Shown in pieces: positions 43,598 to 51,570 of a stretch of 64,000 bases of DNA. Source of the stretch: Fodinibius sp052060035 (lineage in GTDB: Bacteria; Bacteroidota; Rhodothermia; Balneolales; Balneolaceae); NCBI RefSeq assembly GCF_052060035.1, contig NZ_JBPOEA010000014.1, positions 1 through 64,000 of the forward strand. The letters are read 5' to 3'. The position numbers and the translations under genes are program-made. Position 1 is the first letter of the stretch, and the number at the start of each line of letters is the position of its first letter. The notes beneath the pieces were generated by a model. That model saw nothing but the letters and a program-made list of their open reading frames with translations. It was not told where the DNA came from and ran no database searches.

Positions 43598-44593
43598 TTA
43601 TAACTTCTTATTCAATACCTTTGATGCTGCCTTGGCAAAATAGGTGGCAATCAAATCAGCGCCGGCTCGCTTAAAACCAACCAGTGCCTCCATCATCGCC
43701 TCTTCTTCGTTCAGCCACCCTTTCTCAGCAGCGGCCTTTAACATAGCGTATTCTCCGGAAACATTATAGACTGAGACTGGAACGGATACGTTTTCTTTAA
43801 CGGCTCTTATCACATCCATATAGGGTAAACCGGGCTTCACCATTACAATATCGGCTCCTTCCTGTTCGTCGAGTTTGGCCTCTTTAATTGCTTCCTGCAC
43901 ATTAGCGGGATCCATCTGGTAGGTTTTCTTATCACCGAATCCGGGCGCCGAATCCAGCGCATCCCGAAACGGTCCATAATAACTGGAAGCATACTTTGCA
44001 CTGTACGCCATAATACCGGTATGCTCAAAACCTGCTTCATCCAACGCGTCACGCATTGCGCCAATGCGACCATCCATCATATCTGATGGGGCCACCATAT
44101 CAACACCGGCCTCAGCATGGCTTACTGCTATCTTTGACAGCACTTCCACGGATTCATCATTCAGGATTTTACCATCCTCAACAATGCCGTCGTGACCGTA
44201 ACTCGAGTAGGGATCCATCGCGATATCCGTCATCACCAGCATTTCAGGAAACTTTTCTTTGATAGCCTGTACCGCACGCTGCATCAATCCATCGGGATTA
44301 AGCGCTTCAGTTCCCTTGTTGTCTTTGAGCTTATCAGGCACCTTGGCAAATACCAATACCGATCGAATGCCTACTTCCTTTAGCTCCTGAATTTCATCCA
44401 TCAAAAGATCCAGAGTATAGCGGTAGTAATCTGGCATGGATGGTATTTCGGCTTTTTCATTTTCTCCCTCCATCACAAAAATGGGAGCAATAAAATCAGC
44501 CGGCTTCAGGTTATGCTCAGCCACCATATCGCGCATGGCTGCTGAAGTTCGCAATCGTCGTCTACGTATGTATGGAAATTGTCCGTGTGTCAT
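43598..44593 (-). CDS. hemB: Porphobilinogen synthase (5-aminolevulinate dehydratase)
   Basis: HemB condenses two 5-aminolevulinates to porphobilinogen. Both Schiff-base lysines are present, K200 in GIMAYSAKYASSYYGPFRDA and K253 in DIVMVKPGLPYMD. The metal loop (123-136) reads DIAMDPYSSYGHDG, with Asp/Ala in place of the three cysteines of zinc enzymes, so this is the magnesium-type enzyme as in Pseudomonas. The start MTHGQFPYIRRRRLRTSAAMR is typical. 331 aa. Confidence 0.97.
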   Translation of the reverse strand: MTHGQFPYIRRRRLRTSAAMRDMVAEHNLKPADFIAPIFVMEGENEKAEIPSMPDYYRYTLDLLMDEIQELKEVGIRSVLVFAKVPDKLKDNKGTEALNPDGLMQRAVQAIKEKFPEMLVMTDIAMDPYSSYGHDGIVEDGKILNDESVEVLSKIAVSHAEAGVDMVAPSDMMDGRIGAMRDALDEAGFEHTGIMAYSAKYASSYYGPFRDALDSAPGFGDKKTYQMDPANVQEAIKEAKLDEQEGADIVMVKPGLPYMDVIRAVKENVSVPVSVYNVSGEYAMLKAAAEKGWLNEEEAMMEALVGFKRAGADLIATYFAKAASKVLNKKL

Positions 44594-44618
44594 AAAATAT
44601 TAGCTTTTCATCGTTAAC

Positions 44619-44695
44619 TGTCATTTCGAGCGCAGTGAGAAGTTTTTGTTTTTAAACTTTGACAAGATCTCTCCCTTACGGTCGAGATAACACGA
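44619..44695. repeat. Imperfect palindromic repeat in the hemF-hemB spacer (family B)
   Basis: The left arm (44619-44643, TGTCATTTCGAGCGCAGTGA) and right arm (44666-44695, containing TCTCCCTTACGGTCGAGATA) are imperfectly complementary around a T-rich loop. Copies of related sequence are at 10843-10869 and 41310-41335. No coding function. Confidence 0.5.
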
Positions 44696-44711
44696 GGCTT
44701 ACATTTATTAT

Positions 44712-46067
44712 TTATTCCAATATCCCTTCTTCTTTCCCATACTCAATCCAATCAATAGGATTTTTTAGTTGACCAATAAGATACGCCTCACGACTTCCCT
44801 CTTCGATCTCAAAATCATAATCCCATCGAACACGAGGCGGGAGACTCATCAAAATTGACTCTGTCCGGCCGTTCGTTTTCAGGCCAAATAGTGTTCCCCG
44901 GTCGTGAATCAAATTAAACTCGACATATCGGCCGCGGCGGATTTCCTGGAAGTATCGCTGGCGATCAGTATACGATTCATTCTTGCGCTGTTTTACAATC
45001 GGTACGTAGCTATCCAGAAACGCATCACCTACAGCCGTTGTAAAATCATACCAATCCTCAGCCGAACGTTCTTCATTGGGACGCAGATAATCGAAAAATA
45101 ACCCGCCAATTCCGCGCCCTTCCGACCGGTGATCATTATAGAAATATTCGTCACACTCTTTTTTAAAATGAGGATACAACTCCTTTCCATGCTTATCACA
45201 CGCTGCTTTCAATACCTGATGAAAATGTACGGCATCTTTATCCCACAAATAATAGGGAGTTAAATCCGCACCGCCACCGAACCACTGGTCGCGTACTTCG
45301 TTCATCTGGGCATCATCATACAACTCAAAATAACGGTAGTTGGCATGTACAGTCGGAACCATCGGACTTTGGGGATGAATAACAAGCGACAATCCGCCGG
45401 CCCAAAACCACCCCTGCTCTACCTCAAAACGCTTACGAATTAATTCGGGCAGCTCTCCATGCACGCTCGAAATGTTAACGCCCCCCTTTTCAAATACATT
45501 ACCCTTCTCAATCACACGGGTATGTCCGCCGCCCCCGCCATCACGTTCCCAATCATCATGACGGAATTGGGCTGTTCCGTCAATCGCTTGCAGGGTATCA
45601 CAAATCTCATCCTGCAAGTTTCGGATGTAGGTTTTAAATCGATTTTTAATTGAAGGCACGTTAGAGTCCCCCTTCGAAGGGGGCGCAGGGGGATGATTCT
45701 CTATCCAACCTTTGATCGAGCGCTCCACATTTCTAAGGTCACTCAATACTTCATCATCTGTAAATCGTAAAACAGTAAATCCTCTTTTTTCAAGTTCTTT
45801 TTCTCGATCTAAATCTTTATACCACTTTCGCTCATCTTCATGAGAATACCCATCAACTTCAATAATCAGCTGTAGCTCTTTACACATAAAATCGGCAATG
45901 TAATTTAACACCGGCCGCTGACGTAAAAAGGTGTAACCTTTCATTTTCCCAGCTCGCAACAGTTCACTCCAAAGTCGTATTTCCGCTTTCGTTGAATCTT
46001 TTCGAAGCTTACGAGCAAGCTCTTTTAGATCCTTATTGTAACCGTAATTATCGTATTCAACTGACAT
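44712..46067 (-). CDS. hemF: DUF559 nuclease-like domain fused in frame to coproporphyrinogen III oxidase HemF
   Basis: Residues ~140-451 are oxygen-dependent coproporphyrinogen III oxidase, converting coproporphyrinogen III to protoporphyrinogen IX: RFKTYIRNLQDEICDTLQAI, DWERDGGGGGHTRVI, WWFGGG-like QWFGGGADLTPYYLWD, and GRGIGGLFFDY. Residues 1-125 are instead a DUF559/Vsr-like PD-(D/E)xK nuclease: E29, YIADF (D59) and the ExD pair E70-V-D72 in LIIEVDGYSH. The linker PPAPPSKGDS is translated from a palindromic repeat. A GTG at 45659 (residue 137) would give a normal ~315 aa HemF, with an AGGGGG stretch 8-9 bases before it. So either a true fusion or two proteins from nested starts. Family-normal HemF has no such extension. 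Confidence 0.9.
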   Translation of the reverse strand: MSVEYDNYGYNKDLKELARKLRKDSTKAEIRLWSELLRAGKMKGYTFLRQRPVLNYIADFMCKELQLIIEVDGYSHEDERKWYKDLDREKELEKRGFTVLRFTDDEVLSDLRNVERSIKGWIENHPPAPPSKGDSNVPSIKNRFKTYIRNLQDEICDTLQAIDGTAQFRHDDWERDGGGGGHTRVIEKGNVFEKGGVNISSVHGELPELIRKRFEVEQGWFWAGGLSLVIHPQSPMVPTVHANYRYFELYDDAQMNEVRDQWFGGGADLTPYYLWDKDAVHFHQVLKAACDKHGKELYPHFKKECDEYFYNDHRSEGRGIGGLFFDYLRPNEERSAEDWYDFTTAVGDAFLDSYVPIVKQRKNESYTDRQRYFQEIRRGRYVEFNLIHDRGTLFGLKTNGRTESILMSLPPRVRWDYDFEIEEGSREAYLIGQLKNPIDWIEYGKEEGILE

Positions 46068-46117
46068 AATATTTTTTGCTTTAGGTCATCCCCCTTAATC
46101 CCCCTTCGAAGGGGGAC
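45666..46117 (-). mobile_element. Putative DUF559-carrying insertion with inverted palindromic ends
   Basis: The ends are inverted copies of one ~32-base repeat. At 45666-45696 the minus strand reads TCATCCCCCTGCG then a 16-base palindrome (CCCCCTTCGAAGGGGG, 45668-45683); at 46087-46117 the plus strand reads TCATCCCCCTTAAT and the same palindrome (46100-46115). Both finish in GAC. Between them lies only the DUF559 ORF (start ATG 46067). The unit is placed so that the ORF runs through its downstream end into hemF. No clear target duplication is seen. The element reading is inference from the ends plus the foreign domain. Confidence 0.6.
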
Positions 46118-46123
46118 ATTAAA

Positions 46124-46139
46124 ATCTCTGCTAATCTGT
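46124..46139. repeat. Short intergenic repeat copy (family E)
   Basis: CTCTGCTAATCTGTGG, the complement of a CCACAGATTA-type repeat, lies between the DUF559 element and the end of hemE; compare 43463-43480 and 47205-47222. Confidence 0.35.
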
Positions 46140-47180
46140 GGCTGAATATTCCTTAACGGTATCAACAAAAACACGGGCGTTTTCTACGGGGATATTCGGC
46201 AAAATGCCGTGTCCCAAATTCGCAATATAATTTTGTGTTCCAAAACGATCGATCATTCGCTTGGTTTGCCGACGAATTTCATTTTGTGGCATCATAAGCT
46301 TTGAGGGATCAAAATTACCCTGCAGCACAACATCGCCTCGGGTTGCATCACGTCCATATTCAGGAGTGATGGTCCAATCAAGTCCCAATGCTTGTGCGTC
46401 ACTTTTAAAGCTGAGTCGCTCCAAGGCATACCAGCTGCCTTTGGCAAACAGAATTACCGGCACCTCGTCGATGGCCTCACAAATTTCCATCAAGTATGGC
46501 ATTGCCCACTCGTTAAAATCTTCGGGACTTAAAAGCCCTGCCCACGAATCAAAAAGCTGAACCACTTGCGCGCCTGCCTCTATTTGTGCTTTCAGGTAAT
46601 CGATTGTGGCTTTGGTAAGCTCTTTCATGACATGCTTGGCCGCATCAGGATGCTGATACATAAAAGCTTTCGCCTTCGCAAAATTCTTAGACCCTTCACC
46701 CTGTACCATATAGCAAAATAGTGTCCAGGGCGCTCCGGCAAAACCGATCAGCGGCACGCGACCGTTAAGCTCTTCGCGTGTAAGCGTTATTGCTTCCATC
46801 ACGTGATTGAGCTTCTCGGGAATATCCTCAGCTAAAATTGAAAAAGCATCATCCACACTGCGAATAGGATTTTCCATCACCGGCCCCTTACCTTTCACCA
46901 GATCAACATCGATACCGAGAGCCTGAGGGATAGTCAGGATATCTGAGAAAATAATCGCTGCATCGGGCTCTAACTCATCAATAGGCTGGATAGTAATTTC
47001 ACAAGCCAGCTCAGGCGTTTCCACGCGCTCAAAAAAGGTGTATTTCTTGCGCAGCTTCATGTACTGGGGTAAGTAGCGTCCAGCCTGTCGCATCATCCAA
47101 ACCGGCGGACGTTCGACCTCTTCACCCCGGAGTGCTCGGAGTAGTAAATCATTTTTAAGCTCTGGAAAATCTTTGTCCAT
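46131..47180 (-). CDS. hemE: Uroporphyrinogen decarboxylase
   Basis: HemE decarboxylates the four acetate side chains of uroporphyrinogen III to give coproporphyrinogen III. The N-terminal signature PPVWMMRQAGRYLPQYMKLR and the second conserved block RVPLIGFAGAPWTLFCYMVQG are both intact, as is the C-terminal NLGHGILPNIPVENARVFV. ATG 47180 gives 349 aa, the usual length; an upstream in-frame GTG (47210) would add ten unconvincing residues. It lies between hemD and the DUF559-hemF gene. Confidence 0.97.
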   Translation of the reverse strand: MDKDFPELKNDLLLRALRGEEVERPPVWMMRQAGRYLPQYMKLRKKYTFFERVETPELACEITIQPIDELEPDAAIIFSDILTIPQALGIDVDLVKGKGPVMENPIRSVDDAFSILAEDIPEKLNHVMEAITLTREELNGRVPLIGFAGAPWTLFCYMVQGEGSKNFAKAKAFMYQHPDAAKHVMKELTKATIDYLKAQIEAGAQVVQLFDSWAGLLSPEDFNEWAMPYLMEICEAIDEVPVILFAKGSWYALERLSFKSDAQALGLDWTITPEYGRDATRGDVVLQGNFDPSKLMMPQNEIRRQTKRMIDRFGTQNYIANLGHGILPNIPVENARVFVDTVKEYSATD

Positions 47181-47204
47181 AAATACTTTTTTCTGGCCAC
47201 TGAT

Positions 47205-47222
47205 CCACACAGATTACAACAG
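47205..47222. repeat. Short intergenic repeat copy (family E)
   Basis: CACACAGATTACAACAG in the hemD-hemE spacer resembles the repeats at 43463-43480 and 46124-46139. Confidence 0.35.
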
Positions 47223-47255
47223 AATATATCTTTGCTTTACTGTGAATATCAATGG

Positions 47256-47984
47256 CTATATACTTTCAGATTTATTAAAAATGTAATCGGCGGTGGTTCG
47301 GAGCAGCACTTCGGTGTCGGGCTGCTTGGCAATTTCCACATGCTGATCGGTGTGCTCTTTAAGAGCACCGGCCGTTGTAGGCCCGATGGCAAAGAGTGGC
47401 GGTAATTCCTCCTCAAACCCAGTGCCTTGGGCAAAACCTTCCACTGCACTGGGGCTATAAAACAGGATTCCACCCACCGACTTATTCGGCATTTTCACCG
47501 GATTGATAATCGTCTCATAAACCTCCAGTTCAATTACTTCAATACCGTCATCCTCGAGCTTATTCGTCATCTCGTCACGGCTCAAATTACCGTGAAAATA
47601 GATTACTGAGTTGATTTTTCCTTCTTCAATAATCAGCTCAGCCAAGTGCTTCCCGTCCTGCTTTCTTGGGATCTTAGCCTCAAGTCCTAAATCCTGCAAG
47701 GCATCACGCGTTTTTGCCCCCACCGCAAAAAGCTGTACTTCAGGACGAACGCGAAGTCCTGCATTCATAAGTTCTTCCAACGCTTTTACGCCGTTAGTGC
47801 TGGTAAAAACCCAATCGGATTTCAGATGCTCGTTAATTACTCTGAGCACATCATCCCAGTAATCGGGAAATTTAAATTCAAGAGCCGGTTCAATAATAGG
47901 CTCTAACCCTAAAATACGAGCGTATTCAAACTGCTGTGCAGAGAGAGGTCGCGTTACTAAAATATTTCGTTTGTCTTGTCTCAT
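47256..47984 (-). CDS. hemD: Uroporphyrinogen-III synthase
   Basis: HemD cyclises hydroxymethylbilane with inversion of ring D. This poorly conserved family is recognised by NILVTRPLSAQQFEYARILG at the start, DWVFTSTNGVKALEELM, GGILFYSPSAVEGFA and LFAIGPTTAGALKEH, and by its place between hemC and hemE. 242 aa, normal. A diverged paralogue is at 22509-23249. Confidence 0.92.
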   Translation of the reverse strand: MRQDKRNILVTRPLSAQQFEYARILGLEPIIEPALEFKFPDYWDDVLRVINEHLKSDWVFTSTNGVKALEELMNAGLRVRPEVQLFAVGAKTRDALQDLGLEAKIPRKQDGKHLAELIIEEGKINSVIYFHGNLSRDEMTNKLEDDGIEVIELEVYETIINPVKMPNKSVGGILFYSPSAVEGFAQGTGFEEELPPLFAIGPTTAGALKEHTDQHVEIAKQPDTEVLLRTTADYIFNKSESI

Positions 47985-48003
47985 TGATCGCTGATTAACA
48001 TCT

Positions 48004-48073
48004 CCTCCTGAACTTGTTTCAGGATCTATTCAATTTCCTACTTAATAGAGGCTGAAATAAATTCAGCTGGATA
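48004..48073. repeat. Palindromic repeat in the hemC-hemD spacer (family A)
   Basis: The left arm (48004-48030) contains CTGAACTTGTTTCAGGATC, identical over this stretch to the left arm of the unit at 13159; the right arm (48048-48073) contains CTGAAATAAATTCAG and is imperfectly complementary. It fills most of the spacer between hemC and hemD. Confidence 0.6.
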
Positions 48074-48077
48074 CAAT

Positions 48078-49001
48078 TCATTCGCGGCCCGATTTCATTT
48101 CTTCAATTACCTTAATTGCCCCTTCACTTAACAGGGCTTGTGCCGCAGAGTGACCGAGGTCACCGGCCTCACCTACTGAAACACTTTTTTGATAATCATA
48201 TTGCTCACGTCCGTCGAGCGTAAGGGCAACGGCTTTGAAACGTACATCTCCATTTTCAACATAGGCATACGCTCCCACCGGAGCACTGCATCCGGCTTCC
48301 ATATCATGTAAAAAATCGCGTTCAATGGTCGTGCATAAGGCCGTCTCATCATGATTAAGCTGTGAAACAATTTTTCCCATCTCACTGTCATCTTCGCGGA
48401 TCATCACAGCCATCGCTCCCTGTGCCGCTGCCGAAACCATCCAGTCAAGGTATTCGCTTATATGATGACCGAGGTCAATGCGTTCCAGTCCCGCCGCAGC
48501 AAAAATAGCCCCGTCCCATTCATTTTTTTCTACCTTTTCGAGGCGCGTATTCACATTTCCGCGAATGTTCACAATCTCATGGTTCGGATAGCGATGCAGC
48601 CACTGCGCACGTCGCCTGTTACTGCTGGTAGCAATAGTGGCTTTGTAATCTGGATCATCCAAAAAATCAGTACCGTCGGGGGCAACCAGTGAGTCACGAG
48701 CATCGGCACGCTCCATAATGGCTGCCACTTTGAGCGGTAGCGGATTCTCGGTGGGCAGGTCTTTAAAAGAGTGGACCGCAATATCAATTTCATTGTTAAG
48801 CTGGGCGTTATCGAGAGCTTTCGTAAAAACGCCCTTACCCCCCATTTCAGTCAGCGGGGTCGTCAGATCGATATCCCCTTCCGACTTAACAAAAATAAGC
48901 TCGGTGTCATGGCCGAGCTTTTCTAACTCTCTGGCAACCTGCTTGGCCTGCCATGTTGCAAGCTGACTGTCTCTGGTACCAATACGTATGGTGTTACTCA
49001 T
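48078..49001 (-). CDS. hemC: Porphobilinogen deaminase (hydroxymethylbilane synthase)
   Basis: HemC links four porphobilinogens into hydroxymethylbilane using a dipyrromethane cofactor bound to C238 in HDMEAGCSAPVGAY. Other motifs: IRIGTRDSQLATWQAKQVA, AVHSFKDLPTE and SSNRRRAQWL. ATG 49001 gives 307 aa and overlaps the hemA end by 8 bases, so translation is probably coupled; the longer in-frame start at 49040 inside hemA adds residues not seen in the family. Confidence 0.97.
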   Translation of the reverse strand: MSNTIRIGTRDSQLATWQAKQVARELEKLGHDTELIFVKSEGDIDLTTPLTEMGGKGVFTKALDNAQLNNEIDIAVHSFKDLPTENPLPLKVAAIMERADARDSLVAPDGTDFLDDPDYKATIATSSNRRRAQWLHRYPNHEIVNIRGNVNTRLEKVEKNEWDGAIFAAAGLERIDLGHHISEYLDWMVSAAAQGAMAVMIREDDSEMGKIVSQLNHDETALCTTIERDFLHDMEAGCSAPVGAYAYVENGDVRFKAVALTLDGREQYDYQKSVSVGEAGDLGHSAAQALLSEGAIKVIEEMKSGRE

Positions 49002-50256
49002 CTTCCGGGTTGATTTCGAGCTTAAACATATCATTAACAACTTTGGTTACCTGTTCCGACTCATGATGATCTCGCAAATGCTCAATAGAATAGGCAGCAA
49101 TTTTATTGACGATGCGACGAGTCAGATTTTCCACTTTCTCTTTATCAGTATCTGATATCTTATTTTTAAAAAAGTCGAATTCATCTTCGCGAATGTTATC
49201 AAACTTGTTCGTCAATGCCTTGATGGTCGGCACCACCTTCTGCTTGCTGAGCCATTTTTTATAGTCCGTCAACTCATCTTCAATAATTTTCTTCACCAAC
49301 GGTATATTTTCTTCCCGCTTGCGATACGCCTCGTCGGTCACATCTGTCAGAAAATCCATGTTGGCCAGATCCACAAAATCCATTTCACCAATTTCGGGGT
49401 CTATATTCCGAGGAACAGAAAGATCCACCATAACTTTAAACTTTGGATCCAGCAACGAGGGTTTCATGTCATCAAGGGTGATAATCGGCTCTTTGGCGCC
49501 CGTTGCTACGATCACGAGGTCGGCCTCGGCAATCTGCTGCGGCAACTGTTCCATGCCGGCTACCTGTAAATCAAATTTATCCGCCACAAATTCAGCCCGC
49601 TCTCGTGTTCTGTTGATGAGCGTCAGTTTTTTAGCTCCGAGATTTATCAGATTCTTACACGTAACCTTCCCGATCTTACCGGTTCCGACCAGTAGAATAT
49701 TTTTGTCTTTGAGATTATCGAAAGTCTTCACAGCAAACTTTACGGCGGCATAGGCGGTTGTGGCTGCACCTTCCCCGAGCGAGGTTTCGTTTCTGGATCG
49801 CTTGTGCGCACGAAAAACATGCTGCATCAAACGGTGAAGTTCTCCGTCCACAGCATCCATTTCGCTGGCCAACTCATATCCTTCCTTCACCTGCTTTACA
49901 ACTTGAAGATCACCCAAAATTTGCGAATCGAGCCCAACCGTAACCTGGAAAAGATGTTCAACGGCCTGCTGCCCCTCTTTCTCAAATCCGTAATTATGAA
50001 ATTCGTCGAGCGTTGCATTAGAATAGGTGATTAACAATCGGACAAGCTCTTGGGGCGTAACATCCTGGGCAAATACTTCAGTACGATTACAAGTCGAAAC
50101 AACAAAAAGGCTATTCATACCTTCGCGTTTAGCCCCTTCAATAAGCTTTCGCTTCTGAGCTTTTTTCAGGCTAAAGCGTTCGCGCACATCAATGGTTGCC
50201 TCCCAGTGATTTACGCCAACCGCACAAAAATCAGTTATTTGTGGTTGCTCTGACAT
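48994..50256 (-). CDS. hemA: Glutamyl-tRNA reductase
   Basis: HemA reduces glutamyl-tRNA to glutamate-1-semialdehyde with NADPH, the committed step of the C5 pathway. The catalytic cysteine is C56 in FVVSTCNRTEVF; the NADPH domain has LLVGTGKIGKVTCKNL and DLSVPRNIDPEI, and a C-terminal dimerisation helix follows. 420 aa. It begins immediately after the hemH stop with no spacer and overlaps hemC. Confidence 0.97.
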   Translation of the reverse strand: MSEQPQITDFCAVGVNHWEATIDVRERFSLKKAQKRKLIEGAKREGMNSLFVVSTCNRTEVFAQDVTPQELVRLLITYSNATLDEFHNYGFEKEGQQAVEHLFQVTVGLDSQILGDLQVVKQVKEGYELASEMDAVDGELHRLMQHVFRAHKRSRNETSLGEGAATTAYAAVKFAVKTFDNLKDKNILLVGTGKIGKVTCKNLINLGAKKLTLINRTRERAEFVADKFDLQVAGMEQLPQQIAEADLVIVATGAKEPIITLDDMKPSLLDPKFKVMVDLSVPRNIDPEIGEMDFVDLANMDFLTDVTDEAYRKREENIPLVKKIIEDELTDYKKWLSKQKVVPTIKALTNKFDNIREDEFDFFKNKISDTDKEKVENLTRRIVNKIAAYSIEHLRDHHESEQVTKVVNDMFKLEINPEDE

Positions 50257-51381
50257 CTATTGGGCTGAAACTTTTTTTGATTCTTTTGCTTGTTGCTCAA
50301 CTTCAATTTCGTGATCCAGCTTGTCTAAAACCTGGTCGGCTAATGCTTCAATATATTTGGGATGGTCATTAATGCCTTCCATCACTTTCAGGTTTTCAAA
50401 TTCATATCCTTCTTCTTCGAGATCCTCGACCAGTTCAATACCCAGCTCAAATAACGTTTCCACGTGGTCGGTCACAAAGGCAATAGGAATCATTAAGAAA
50501 TTCTTGATTCCATACTCTATATGGCGCTCCACAAGCTCAGCTGTGTTAGGTTGTGTCCATTTTTGCGGACCCACTTTTGACTGATATCCGATCCAATAAT
50601 CATGATCGTAGCCACGCATTTCCATGATGGCTTCCATCGTCTGGTTGATCTCTGTCGTATAGGGATCACCGCTCCGAACTTCGAGCTTGGGCGTACCGTG
50701 TGCACTGAAAATAAAGTGCGTTTTTTGACGTGTCTCCTCATCCATCTCGGCCAGTGCCTCGTCAATGCGATCATTCATCGCCGAAAGGTACTTTTCGTCA
50801 AGGTGATAGTTCTTTACATGAAATTCCTCCCAGGGAGTATCGTGACCAAATTTCTCATCCCGTTTGGTCTCCCAATCGCGATAACTACTTCCGGTGGTCG
50901 TCCACGAAAACTGGGGATACAACGGTACCATCACCGCATGCGTAATACCATCTTTTTCCATATCCTCAAGCGTTGTTTCCGCAAAGGGCAGCCAATAACG
51001 CATACAGGTATACACCTTCAAAAACTGATCGTCGGGCATTATGTTTTTGAGATATTTTTCAAGCCCGCGGCGCTGCTTCTCGGTCAAACTGTTGATGGGT
51101 GAACAGCAGGTTGAGGTAATACCCTTTTGACGATTCAAGCAATGCTTATTACCCATACACCCGCGCGGACATCCATTAATCTCTTCGTAATCTTCCTGAA
51201 CGTTGGGCGCTCGAAATTTAGAAATAATCTTTGCGAAAAAGTCCTGAAATTTCCCGCCGCCCAATTTGATGATATCCTCATCTCTAAAAAGATTATAGAG
51301 AAATGGACGAACAGCATAATCAGCGGTAGGACCACCTAAATTCATCAATACAACGCCAATTCGCTTTTCTTCAGCTGACAT
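50257..51381 (-). CDS. hemH: Ferrochelatase with a cysteine-rich insertion
   Basis: HemH inserts Fe(II) into protoporphyrin IX to make heme. The catalytic histidine lies in THFIFSAHGTPKLEV and the acidic partner in VTDHVETLFELGIEL; the N-terminus GVVLMNLGGPTADYAVRPFL is typical. In place of the usual IGGGSP loop, residues 69-96 form an insertion with five cysteines (C71, C75, C81, C92, C93; CX3CX5CX10CC), which could hold an Fe-S cluster or a disulfide. 374 aa, longer than the ~320 aa of simple bacterial enzymes. It is the first hem gene after the two-component system. Confidence 0.95.
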   Translation of the reverse strand: MSAEEKRIGVVLMNLGGPTADYAVRPFLYNLFRDEDIIKLGGGKFQDFFAKIISKFRAPNVQEDYEEINGCPRGCMGNKHCLNRQKGITSTCCSPINSLTEKQRRGLEKYLKNIMPDDQFLKVYTCMRYWLPFAETTLEDMEKDGITHAVMVPLYPQFSWTTTGSSYRDWETKRDEKFGHDTPWEEFHVKNYHLDEKYLSAMNDRIDEALAEMDEETRQKTHFIFSAHGTPKLEVRSGDPYTTEINQTMEAIMEMRGYDHDYWIGYQSKVGPQKWTQPNTAELVERHIEYGIKNFLMIPIAFVTDHVETLFELGIELVEDLEEEGYEFENLKVMEGINDHPKYIEALADQVLDKLDHEIEVEQQAKESKKVSAQ

Positions 51382-51513
51382 AAAATTCTTATTTCAAGCC
51401 TGTAAAGGCTGATTAAACATTCAAATACTTATTAGAAAAAGAGTCCTCACTCATCATGGTGAAGAAAACCATTCTTTGTGAAGGAAATTTGAAGAAAAGC
51501 TGGCCAATTCTAT

Positions 51514-51528
51514 TTAGAACTAATCTAA
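51514..51528. promoter_or_regulatory. Palindromic iron/heme operator upstream of the hem operon
   Basis: TTAGA-ACTAA-TCTAA is a perfect palindrome with a 5-base spacer in the 189-base region between the histidine kinase and hemH. The same TTAGA-N5-TCTAA core occurs at 34040-34054 and, with one base changed, at 26540-26554. The site is upstream of hemH in the direction of transcription, so it can control the whole hem operon. Confidence 0.65.
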
Positions 51529-51570
51529 TTGGCAACATGCTAAAACCCATTGATAAAGAAAGAAAAAGCC

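Noticed and set aside
42144..51381. Coproporphyrin-dependent heme branch (HemQ type)
   Set aside because: HemF is present and no HemQ-like gene is seen in the window, so the protoporphyrin branch is the simpler reading.
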